Source of the DNA: Leucobacter aridicollis | GTDB taxonomy: Bacteria; Actinomycetota; Actinomycetes; Actinomycetales; Microbacteriaceae | Assembly: GCF_024399335.1 (NCBI RefSeq) | Contig: NZ_CP075339.1 | Location: 1,612,001 to 1,676,000 of the forward strand | Length of the DNA: 64,000 bases | Reading direction: 5' to 3' | In this document: positions 52,784-61,500 of the stretch, piece after piece | Layout of the letters: each line of letters opens with the position of its first letter | How positions within the stretch are numbered: position 1 is the first letter of the stretch | Notes under the pieces: model-generated | Told to the model about the DNA's origin: nothing | Database searches by the model: none | Seen by the model: the letters and a program-made list of their open reading frames with translations, nothing else | Position numbers and translations under genes: made by a program

Positions 52784-55086
52784 ACGACACGCCAGCTCAG
52801 CCAGTAGTGCCGGTTGACCCGGCCGCAAACACCCCAACTGACTCCGCGCTCGCGCACTTCGAGTCGCGCCTCGAATATCCGCTCGACCCGTTCCAGCGAA
52901 ACGCATGCGAGCGGCTGGAGGCAGGACGCAGCGTGCTGGTGGCGGCCCCCACGGGCTCGGGCAAGACAACCGTCGCCGAGTTTGCCGTCTATCTTGCCCG
53001 GCGTGAACGAGATGCGAAGATCTTCTACACAGCGCCGATCAAGGCGCTGTCGAACCAGAAGTTTCACGAGCTGTGCGCAGAGTACGGCGAAGACGAGGTG
53101 GGGCTCCTCACTGGCGACGTCAACATCCGCGGCAGCGCGCCGATCGTCGTGATGACGACGGAGGTGCTCCGCAACATGATCTACGCGGACTCAGACACAC
53201 TTGACGACCTCGCGTTCGTCGTGCTCGATGAAGTGCATTATCTCGGCGACCGCTTCCGTGGGGCGGTGTGGGAGGAGATCATCCTGCATTTGCCAAAGCG
53301 TGTCAGGCTGGTGTCGCTCTCGGCGACGGTCTCAAACGCTGAGGAGTTCGGTGACTGGATGCACGCCGTGCGGGGCGAGACCGACGTGGTGTTGTCGGAG
53401 GTGCGGCCTGTTCCCCTGTACCAGCACGTGCTCACGAGCAAGGAATTGCTGCCGCTCTTCGTTGACAAGCAGGGCGAACTCGCGCGCGGCGGCAAGGTCA
53501 ACCCTGAACTGCGGATGCTTGGAAACCGCGGACGTGGGGGCCGTGGCGGCGACAGACGCAGGTCGCGTGGCGGCCCGCCGCAGCGTCGCACCCGCCGCGT
53601 CTCGCGCGCAGACATCGCGCGGGCGCTTGACGAGACGAAACTGCTTCCTGCGATCGTCTTTATCTTCAGCCGCAACGGCTGCGATCAGGCAGTCAGGCAG
53701 TGCCTATACGACGGCATCGCCCTGACGAATCGTGAGGAACGCGCCGAGATCAGGCGCGTCGCCCAGCAGCTCATCGATGCGCTCAGCGATGAGGATCGCC
53801 GCGTGCTTGAGACGCGTGAGTGGCTTGCCGGGCTCGAGCGCGGCATCGCCGCGCACCACGCCGGGCTGCTGCCAGCCTTCAAAGCGGTCGTCGAACAGCT
53901 CTTTCAGCGCAGGCTCGTGAAGCTCGTGTTCGCGACGGAAACACTCGCGCTCGGAATCAACATGCCCGCACGCGCTGTTGTTATCGAGCGCCTTGACAAG
54001 TTCAACGGGGAGCAGCGAGTGCCGCTCACCTCGGGTGAATTCACTCAGCTCACGGGGCGTGCTGGTCGACGCGGGATTGACGTGGAAGGCCACTCGGTTG
54101 TGGTGTGGAGCGATGCCGTCGACGTCGATGAGCTGAGTCAGCTCGCGGGCACGCGATCGTTCCCGGTCAAGTCAACGTTCCGGCCAACCGCAAACATGGC
54201 TGTCAACCTGCTGCAGCGCCTGAGCTACGTGCAGGCCCGCGACACGCTCGAACTCTCGTTCGCGCAGTTTCAGGCAGATCGCGCGGTTGTCGATCAGGCA
54301 CGCGAACTCCAGTCAGCACAGTCCTCACTCAAGGGCTACGAAGCTGCGGCAGCACGCGCTCAGGGTTCTGACAAGAAGCGCTGGGAGGACAGAGCACGCA
54401 AGCTCCGCAGGCAGCTCGAGCGAGGTAGACGGCAGGTCGCCAACCGCACCGGCACGATCGCGCGGACGTTTGAGCGTGTCGTCGAGGAACTCCTTGAGCT
54501 TGGCTACCTGGAGGGCGATACGCGCACTGGTGAACTCGAGGTTGCACCCTTTGGCGAGCTTCTGCGGCGAATCTACGGTGAACGCGATCTGCTCGTTGCC
54601 GAGTGCATCCGTGATGACCTGTGGCGTGGGCTCGACGCGAACGGGCTCGCTGCGATGTGCTGTGCACTGAGCTACGAGCCGCGCCGCGATGACGAGGGTG
54701 GCGAGCGGGGACCGGGCGGCAAGTTCGCGCAGTCCTTCGACCGTGTCATCAACCGGTGGGTGGAGCTCGACGATCTCGCCGACAGGTACAGGCTGCCGCG
54801 ACCAGATATGCCCCACGCGGGACTCGCCGGCGCAATGTACGACTGGTCGAAGGGCGCGACGCTTGAGCGTGTACTCGAATCCAGTGGGGTTGGTGCTGGC
54901 GACTTTGTGCGGTGGGCGAAGCAGACGATTGACATGCTCGATCAGGTCGCCCAGGCGTGCGAGGTGGCGCTGACGCTCGAAGCCCTTGAACACGAGGCTG
55001 CACGGTTTGGGCTGCTCGCCGCGCTCGCCCGCGACGCGAAGCGCTCGATCCGCCGGGGCATCGTGGAGACCTCGAGTTCGTCGTGA
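52780..55086 (+). CDS. helY: DEAD/DEAH-box RNA helicase, HelY/Mtr4-like
   Basis: Ski2-like helicase of 768 residues. In order: FESRLEYPLDPFQRNACERL with the Q motif, Walker A AAPTGSGKTTVAEFA (about residues 53-67), IYADSDTLDDLAFVVLDEVH with DEVH (about 139-158), and SLSATVSN. A Gly/Arg-rich insertion follows (about 248-270). Motifs V/VI are ETLALGINMPARAVV and QLTGRAGRRGID. The C-terminal DSHCT domain closes the protein. Members work on structured RNA or, in mycobacteria, DNA/RNA; the exact substrate is not fixed. It overlaps tatC and lnt by 4 nt each, so it is translationally coupled. Confidence 0.92.
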   Translation: MNDTPAQPVVPVDPAANTPTDSALAHFESRLEYPLDPFQRNACERLEAGRSVLVAAPTGSGKTTVAEFAVYLARRERDAKIFYTAPIKALSNQKFHELCAEYGEDEVGLLTGDVNIRGSAPIVVMTTEVLRNMIYADSDTLDDLAFVVLDEVHYLGDRFRGAVWEEIILHLPKRVRLVSLSATVSNAEEFGDWMHAVRGETDVVLSEVRPVPLYQHVLTSKELLPLFVDKQGELARGGKVNPELRMLGNRGRGGRGGDRRRSRGGPPQRRTRRVSRADIARALDETKLLPAIVFIFSRNGCDQAVRQCLYDGIALTNREERAEIRRVAQQLIDALSDEDRRVLETREWLAGLERGIAAHHAGLLPAFKAVVEQLFQRRLVKLVFATETLALGINMPARAVVIERLDKFNGEQRVPLTSGEFTQLTGRAGRRGIDVEGHSVVVWSDAVDVDELSQLAGTRSFPVKSTFRPTANMAVNLLQRLSYVQARDTLELSFAQFQADRAVVDQARELQSAQSSLKGYEAAAARAQGSDKKRWEDRARKLRRQLERGRRQVANRTGTIARTFERVVEELLELGYLEGDTRTGELEVAPFGELLRRIYGERDLLVAECIRDDLWRGLDANGLAAMCCALSYEPRRDDEGGERGPGGKFAQSFDRVINRWVELDDLADRYRLPRPDMPHAGLAGAMYDWSKGATLERVLESSGVGAGDFVRWAKQTIDMLDQVAQACEVALTLEALEHEAARFGLLAALARDAKRSIRRGIVETSSSS

Positions 55087-56744
55087 CAGACACATCTGTG
55101 AATCAGCAGCCCGGCCGGTTGCCCTGGTGGATCGCGCTGCCAGCCGCGGTCGTAGGTGGCCTACTATTTGACGTCGCGAACCCAGGGGCCGCGATCTGGC
55201 CCCTCGTGTTTCCAGCCGTCGCGCTCTTGCTCGCCTCGTGGTGGCAACAGCGAGCTGGCGTGGCAGCGCTCGCCGGGTTGGCAGCAGGCGCAGCGTTCTG
55301 GCTGACGCACCTCCATTGGCTGACGCTCTACCTCGGCCCGGTGCCGTGGCTTGGACTCGGGCTCGTGATGACCGCGTGGTTCGTGTTGCAGGGAACGGTG
55401 ACCGGAGCTGTGACCCGGGCGATCTGGAAGCTCTGGCCATGGCGAGGTGCGACGCAGGGGAAGCGGCGACTGGCCCCGCTCGGGCTGATCGCCGGGCAGG
55501 CGGTCGCCGCTGCGGGCATCTGGGTGCTCCGGGAGGGGATCCAGGGGACTTGGCCCTATGGCGGGTTCCCGTGGGGGCGGGTCGCGCATGTGTTTGCCGA
55601 CGCTTCGTTCGGCGCCCTCGTATCGTGGGTCGGCTTCGCAGGTCTCAGCGGCCTGATGGTGTTCGCTGTCGCGCTCGTCGTCGGCGGATGTTTCGGCGCC
55701 GGTCACGGTGCGAGACTGTTCGGCGCGAGCTTCTCTCATCGCGCCCGTTCCGTGGCGGCCAGTGGCGGGCTGCTAGCTGGCGGTGTCGTCCTCGTGCTTG
55801 GGATGCTCGCGCTTGTGCCGCCTGCGGCGCTCGAGCAGACTGGCAGCCTTCGTGTCGCTGCCGTGCAGGGCAACTCGAAGTCGGGCATCTTTGATGACCG
55901 CGAATCCGGTGACGTCTACGCTGACCACGTGCGCGGCACAGAGGAACTGCTTGACGAGCTCGAGGCGACGGATGACCGCGTCGACGTGATCCTCTGGCCA
56001 GAGAACTCCGCTGAGTTTGGCCTCACGGACAACCCGCTCCGGGGACGGGAAGTCGCGCTGCTATCGAAACGCGCAGGAGCGCCGATCGTTGTCGGTTCCG
56101 TGCTCGCGAACGAGGACGGAACCTACACCAACAGTTCAGTCGTGTGGGGGGCGGAGGGCCAGTCCGAGTCAGACGCTGGGACTCGCTACGACAAGCGGTT
56201 CCCCGTACCGTTCGCCGAGTACATGCCGAACCGCAGCTTCTTTCGGGCGCTCGCACCGGACCTCGTTGACCTTGTACAGCTCGAATACGAGGCGGGGGAG
56301 TTTGAGCCCGTGCATGGCTTTGAGGCACTCGGACGCGAGGTCGTCGCCGGCGTCGCGATCTGCTTCGACATTATCTTTGACGACCAGGCTGAGCGCATGG
56401 TCTCCAACGGTGCCGAGGTCATCTTTGCACCCACGAACAACGCGGACTTCGGGCGCACGGACGAAAGTGTCCAGCAGCTGCAGATCGCGCGCCTGCGCGC
56501 AATCGAAACCGGCAGAGCGCTCGTGAACATTTCGACAGTTGGCACAAGCCGGATCATTGCCCCTGACGGGCACGACCTTGACGGTCTCTTGCCGTTCACG
56601 CGGGGTGCGATGGTCGCAACTGTTCCGCTTGTGCAGGGTGAGACGCCGGCGCTCGCGTATGGCGCACTCATTGCGGCTGCCTGGATGACTGCGGGTCTCG
56701 CAGGTATGGGACTCTCGGTGTACTGCAGGTTGCGTCGGGGGTAA
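55083..56744 (+). CDS. lnt: Apolipoprotein N-acyltransferase
   Basis: Membrane enzyme of 553 residues that adds the third acyl chain to lipoproteins. About seven hydrophobic segments occupy residues 15-255, followed by the periplasmic carbon-nitrogen hydrolase domain. Catalytic Glu is in LWPENSAEFG (about residue 303), Lys in YDKRFPVPFAEYMP (about 370), and Cys in GVAICFDIIFDD (about 425). All three are present. GTG start inside the helY stop. A last hydrophobic helix closes the protein. Confidence 0.93.
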   Translation: MTDTSVNQQPGRLPWWIALPAAVVGGLLFDVANPGAAIWPLVFPAVALLLASWWQQRAGVAALAGLAAGAAFWLTHLHWLTLYLGPVPWLGLGLVMTAWFVLQGTVTGAVTRAIWKLWPWRGATQGKRRLAPLGLIAGQAVAAAGIWVLREGIQGTWPYGGFPWGRVAHVFADASFGALVSWVGFAGLSGLMVFAVALVVGGCFGAGHGARLFGASFSHRARSVAASGGLLAGGVVLVLGMLALVPPAALEQTGSLRVAAVQGNSKSGIFDDRESGDVYADHVRGTEELLDELEATDDRVDVILWPENSAEFGLTDNPLRGREVALLSKRAGAPIVVGSVLANEDGTYTNSSVVWGAEGQSESDAGTRYDKRFPVPFAEYMPNRSFFRALAPDLVDLVQLEYEAGEFEPVHGFEALGREVVAGVAICFDIIFDDQAERMVSNGAEVIFAPTNNADFGRTDESVQQLQIARLRAIETGRALVNISTVGTSRIIAPDGHDLDGLLPFTRGAMVATVPLVQGETPALAYGALIAAAWMTAGLAGMGLSVYCRLRRG

Positions 56745-56754
56745 CTCGGCGAAG

Positions 56755-57117
56755 CTACTGGTCGCTCGTGCCGCGGCGCGCTCGTAGGAGTTTCAGCCGC
56801 TCGGCGAGCAACTCCTCGAGCTCCTCGCGACTGCGCCGCTCAATGAGCATGTCCCAAGGCGTGCGCTGGGAGTTCTCCTTGGCCTCGAGCTCAGCGCGGG
56901 CGGTGCGCCCGGCCTCGTCGTCGAGAAACCCGATCTCGCCGCTGCGCTGGTCAACCCATTCTGGCGGTGGTTCGGCGTCGGCGTCGAAGACGACTGCGAA
57001 GACCACACCCTTGTCAGTGACGTACTCGACTTTGCGGCGCGGCGAGAGTTCAACGCCGGTTTCGCCCTGCAAGCTTGTCGAACCGATTCGTGAGCCTTTA
57101 AGTGTTCGATCGGCCAT
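56755..57117 (-). CDS. rbpA: RNA polymerase-binding protein RbpA
   Basis: Actinobacterial RNA polymerase accessory protein of 120 residues that stabilises sigma-A/HrdB holoenzyme on promoters. The start MADRTLKGSRIGSTS and the C-terminal sigma-interacting part TPWDMLIERRSREELEELLA match RbpA. The Zn-binding cysteines of the Streptomyces protein are absent, as in many other actinobacteria. GGGAGG stands 5-10 nt before the ATG. Convergent with lnt, 10 nt apart. Confidence 0.92.
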   Translation of the reverse strand: MADRTLKGSRIGSTSLQGETGVELSPRRKVEYVTDKGVVFAVVFDADAEPPPEWVDQRSGEIGFLDDEAGRTARAELEAKENSQRTPWDMLIERRSREELEELLAERLKLLRARRGTSDQ

Positions 57118-57363
57118 GAAGCCTCCCTCGCCATCGGCGGCGATGGGGGTGAGCCGCGGGGGTAGGGCTCTGCCGCCGAGTTCTTCGCAGCGTATCGCGA
57201 TTTGAGCCCCGAGTACACCCCTTTTTCGCGGTCAGCGTCATCGCGCGCGGTGTGCGGCGTGCGGACAGGTCCGGCCGTGAGGCATACTCCAGCTCGCCCG
57301 GTTGTGGACTACGCTTGGACACGATCAAACGTCAACCTACTTGCACGCTGAGGAATTCATACT

Positions 57364-58140
57364 GTGACTGAGACCGTAGCCACCCCGCCGCTTGAAGCTA
57401 AGAGCCTGGAAGGCCGTCGGGCGCTCGTGACGGGCTCCTCTCGAGGGGTGGGCGCAGACACCGTCCGCTATTTCGCTGAGGCAGGCGCAGATGTCGTCGT
57501 GAACTTCCGCAATAAGGCGCCGCGTGCTGAGAAGCTCGGCACCCAGCTCCGCGAACTCGGCGTCCGGGCGCTCGTGCAGGGAGCTGACCTCACAGACGAA
57601 CAGTCTGTCACCGAGATGATGGAAGCCATTCGCGCCGAGTTTGGCGGCCTCGACATCCTTGTGCTGAACGCCTCTGGTGGCATGGAAGGCGGCATGGCCG
57701 AGGACTACGCCCTCCAGCTCAACCGCGACGCGCAGTTGCGAGTGCTCGACGCTGCGCTGCCGCTTATGGGGGAGGGGTCGCGTGTCGTCTTCGTGACGAG
57801 CCACCAGGCGCACTTTATCCGTACGACTCCAACGATGCCCGAGTACGAGGCTGTCGCACTCTCGAAGCGTGCCGGTGAGGACGCGCTCCGCGAGCGGATC
57901 GCTGAGCTCGCTGAGCGCGGCATCGGGTTTGTCGTAGTGTCGGGCGACATGATTGAGGGCACCGTGACGGCGACGTTGCTCAACCGCATGAACCCTGGCG
58001 CAATCGAGGCGCGCCGCGAGCAGGCAGGCAAGCTGTACAACGTCGCCGAGTTCGCTGCTGAAGTCGCTCGCGCCGCGGTTGAAGAGGTTCCCGCTGACAA
58101 CACCCGTCTCGTCGGTGACGTGTCGAGCTTCGGCGCCTAG
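57364..58140 (+). CDS. SDR-family protein with non-standard active site
   Basis: Rossmann-fold protein of 258 residues. The cofactor motif TGSSRGVGADTVRYFA is clear (residues 23-38) and NASGGMEGG stands where NNAG is usual. The catalytic YxxxK is not found: the site reads EYEAVALSKRAGED, with seven residues from Tyr to Lys. A Ser is present in FVTSHQAHF. It may have a shifted active site or act as a non-catalytic cofactor binder. GTG 57364 follows GAGGAA at about 8 nt. A very strong palindrome follows the gene. Confidence 0.82.
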   Translation: MTETVATPPLEAKSLEGRRALVTGSSRGVGADTVRYFAEAGADVVVNFRNKAPRAEKLGTQLRELGVRALVQGADLTDEQSVTEMMEAIRAEFGGLDILVLNASGGMEGGMAEDYALQLNRDAQLRVLDAALPLMGEGSRVVFVTSHQAHFIRTTPTMPEYEAVALSKRAGEDALRERIAELAERGIGFVVVSGDMIEGTVTATLLNRMNPGAIEARREQAGKLYNVAEFAAEVARAAVEEVPADNTRLVGDVSSFGA

Positions 58141-58180
58141 CCCGACCGCAGCGGCCGCGTAGCTGGCGGCTTGAACTCCT

Positions 58181-58245
58181 GCGATCTGCCGTAGGTCTGT
58201 CCAAAGATCATATTTTGGCCAGAGACCTACGGCAGATCGCTTTTT
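58181..58245 (+). terminator. Strong terminator or palindrome after the SDR gene
   Basis: Perfect 18-bp arms GCGATCTGCCGTAGGTCT (58181-58198) and their complement (58223-58240), with an inner CCAAA/TTTGG pair and TTTTT directly after. The T tract makes it a good terminator for the plus strand. The perfect arms and AT-rich centre also resemble a small mobile palindrome, though no second copy is in the window. Confidence 0.75.
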
Positions 58246-58342
58246 GTGCCTGCTGAGGACTCGCGGGCGGGGGCGTCGGCCGAGCTCGACGGTGTGATGT
58301 TCGACCAAGCGTCAAGATTCTCGAATAATCTGCGGCACCATT

Positions 58343-58522
58343 GCGCTTTCGTCTGCGTAGAGCGCAGAAAGCGCACTTGTCGATTCGGTTTGCCGAATAA
58401 ACGAGTGCTAGATTCATAGCCCCGCAGTTTCTGCGTCAGTGCTCGTGCTCTCAAGCTGAGCCCGTCGGCGCAGGTTCTGCTCCGACCGGGTCGCCGACGT
58501 CCCGCCGAGAGAGAGGACGTCG
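58343..58522 (+). promoter_or_regulatory. Structured leader of gltBD
   Basis: Several strong pairings precede gltB. A long hairpin lies at 58343-58374 (GCGCTT plus TCTGCG arms) and a small one at 58383-58398 (ATTCGG/CCGAAT). Then come two that cannot coexist: CGTCGGCG (58463-58470) with CGCCGACG (58492-58499), and CGACGTCC (58495-58502) with GGACGTCG (58515-58522). The second ends next to the ATG and leaves the purine-rich ribosome site (GAGAGAGA) in its loop. Such a switch fits attenuation or a ligand-sensing RNA; no known class was recognised. Confidence 0.5.
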
Positions 58523-61500
58523 ATGCGCACATCGATGGACCCCGCACGCATCACTAGCCATCAGCTTCCCCCTGCGATCGGACTCTACGATCCAGCGGAG
58601 GAGCATGACGCCTGCGGCCTCGCCTCGGTCATTTCGCTGACGGGCGGTCCATCTCACGAGATCGTCACGCTCGCGCTCTCGGCACTCGAGAACCTCGAGC
58701 ATCGAGGCGCTGTCGGGTCGGATGCAGGAACAGGCGATGGCGCCGGCATCCTCAGCGAGCTTCCGCACAGGCTGATTCGGGAGCGCTGTGGCGCCGCCGG
58801 TGTCACCGAGCCAGAACCGGGGGAGTATGCGGCAGGGCTCGTGTTTCTGCCGAACTCCTCGACAGAGCGTCGCTCGGTGAAATACCGTATTGCGAGTATC
58901 GCTGCCGACGAGGGGCTCGGTGTAGTCGCCTGGCTTCCGGTCCCTGTGACTGCGGAGGTGCTGGGGCAGAGCGCGCTCGACGCGGCGCCCCAGATCGAAC
59001 AGCTCGTGCTCGCCTCGTCAGACGGGCCCGCCGACACTCAGCTCCTCGAGCGCCGCGCGTTTCGAGCGCGCAAGCGCATTCAGCACGAGACCGGCTGCTA
59101 CCTGCCGTCCTTGTCGGCCCGGACTATCGTCTACAAGGGAATGGTGACCACACTCCAGCTCCCCGGGTTCTACGACGATCTGAGTGACCCGCGGTTTGAG
59201 ACCCGATTCGCTATCGTGCACTCGCGCTACTCGACGAACACATTTCCATCGTGGCACCTCGCGCAGCCGCTGCGCCTCGTCGCGCACAACGGCGAGATCA
59301 ACACTGTGCGCGGCAACCGCAACTGGATGCGGGCGCGCGAAGCGCAGCTCGAGTCCGAGGCGCTCGGCAACCTTGGCCCACTCCTTCCTATCTGCACGCC
59401 CGGAGGGAGCGACTCTGCAAGCTTTGACGAGGTGCTCGAGCTGCTCGTGATGAGCGGCAGGTCGTTGCCGCACGCGCTTGCAATGATGGTGCCCGAGGCT
59501 TGGGAGTCCAACACGGCGCTCGACCCCCAGCTCGAGAACTTCCTCGAGTACCACTCGCTCGTCATGGAGCCGTGGGACGGGCCTGCGGCGATGATCGCCA
59601 CTGACGGCACCGAGATCGTTGCGCTGCTCGACCGCAACGGCCTCCGGCCAGGGAGATACCTCGTCACGAGTGACGGCCTGCTCGTGATCGCGAGCGAGGC
59701 AGGCGTGCTCGACATTGCGCCGGAGCGTGTTGCGCGTCGCGGCAGGCTCCGTCCTGGCCGGATGCTCGCGGTGAACGTGGAGACCGGCGAGGTGCGCGGC
59801 GACAGCGCGGTGAAGCGTGAACTTGCGGGGCTCGCACCCTGGGGCGACTGGCTCGACGCTGGGCGCATCAGACTCGCTGACGAGCCCGAGCGCGAGGCTC
59901 TCGTGCACCCGCCTGCCTCGATTGTGAGGCGCCAGCGGACGTTCGGGTATACGGAGGAAGAGCTCCGGCTGATCCTCACTCCGATGGCGCTCACCGGTGG
60001 CGAACCCCTCTCTGCTATGGGCTCCGACACGCCGATTGCGGTGCTTGCCGAGCGCCCGCGCCATGTGCACGACTACTTCGTGCAACAGTTCGCGCAAGTG
60101 ACGAATCCTCCGCTCGACGCCCTGCGAGAGGAGCTTGTGACGAGCCTTCGCACGGGCATTGGTCCGCAGCAGAACCTGCTCGGCCAGTCCGCCGAGCACG
60201 CACGCCAGGTGATCCTCGACTTCCCTGTCATTGACAATGACGCGCTCGCGCGGATTCAACATTTCGGCACTGACCCCGAGCGTGAGCGATCAGTCACGAT
60301 TCGCGGACTCTACCCGGTCGACTATGGTGCGCGCGGGCTCGCCGACAGGCTCGACGCGATGTGCCGCGAGGCGAGCGCCGCCATCGCAGCAGGGGCAGAG
60401 TTTCTCATTCTGTCCGACCGCGACTCGAACAAGGACCTTGCCCCGGTGCCGAGCCTGCTTGCCGTATCGGCGGTGCATCACCATCTCATTCGTGAGGGGG
60501 AACGGATGCGTGTCGCCCTGATCGCCGAGGCAGGCGATGTTCGCGAGGTGCACCACGTGGCGACACTCGTGGGTTACGGGGCCGCGGCCGTGAACCCGTA
60601 CCTCGCTATGGAGAGCGTGAGCCTCCTGGTGCGTGACGGCTCGATAACAGGGGTGACTGAAGAAGAAGCAACGTCGAAGCTTATCCTCGCGCTCGGAAAA
60701 GGGCTGCTGAAGGTCATGAGCAAGATGGGCATCTCGACGGTGTCTTCATACTGCGGCGCGCAGACGTTCGAAGCGATCGGGCTCGCCCCGGACCTCGTGG
60801 AGCGCTACTTCACCGGGACCACATCGAAGCTTGGAGGCGTCGGTCTCGACGTGCTCGCGGCAGAAGTCGCCGAGCGGCACCGTGCCGCATACCCCGACGA
60901 TTCGGCCCCACTCGCGCACGAGCGGCTTGAGACTGGTGGCGAGTACCGCTGGCGCCGCGGCGAGGAACCACACCTGTTCGACCCCGAGACGATCTTCAAG
61001 CTGCAGCACGCGACACGCACTGGCAAGCGCGAGATCTTCGCCGAGTACACGTCGCGCGTGAACGAGCAGCAGGAGCGACTCATGACGCTTCGTGGGCTCT
61101 TCAAGTTCTCGCCGCAGCGCGAGCCGGTTCCGCTCGAGAGCGTTGAGCCAGTGTCAGAGATTGTGAAGCGCTTCGCGACGGGGGCGATGAGCTACGGTTC
61201 AATCTCGCCTGAGGCACATGAGACGCTCGCGATTGCGATGAACAGGCTTGGCGGACGTTCAAACACCGGCGAGGGCGGAGAAGCAGAGGAGCGCCTGCTC
61301 GACCCCGAGCGCCGCTCTGCGATCAAGCAGGTTGCGTCAGGGCGGTTCGGCGTGACGAGCATGTATCTGACGCACGCCGACGAGATCCAGATCAAGCTCG
61401 CTCAGGGTGCAAAGCCCGGTGAGGGCGGTCAGCTTCCGCCAGGGAAGATGTACCCGTGGATCGCGCGTACGCGGCACGCGACGCCGGGGGTCGGGCTCAT

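Noticed and set aside
53519..53610. Gly/Arg-rich segment in helY as an assembly artefact
   Set aside because: It stays in frame within a complete helicase, and RGG-like insertions occur in this family.
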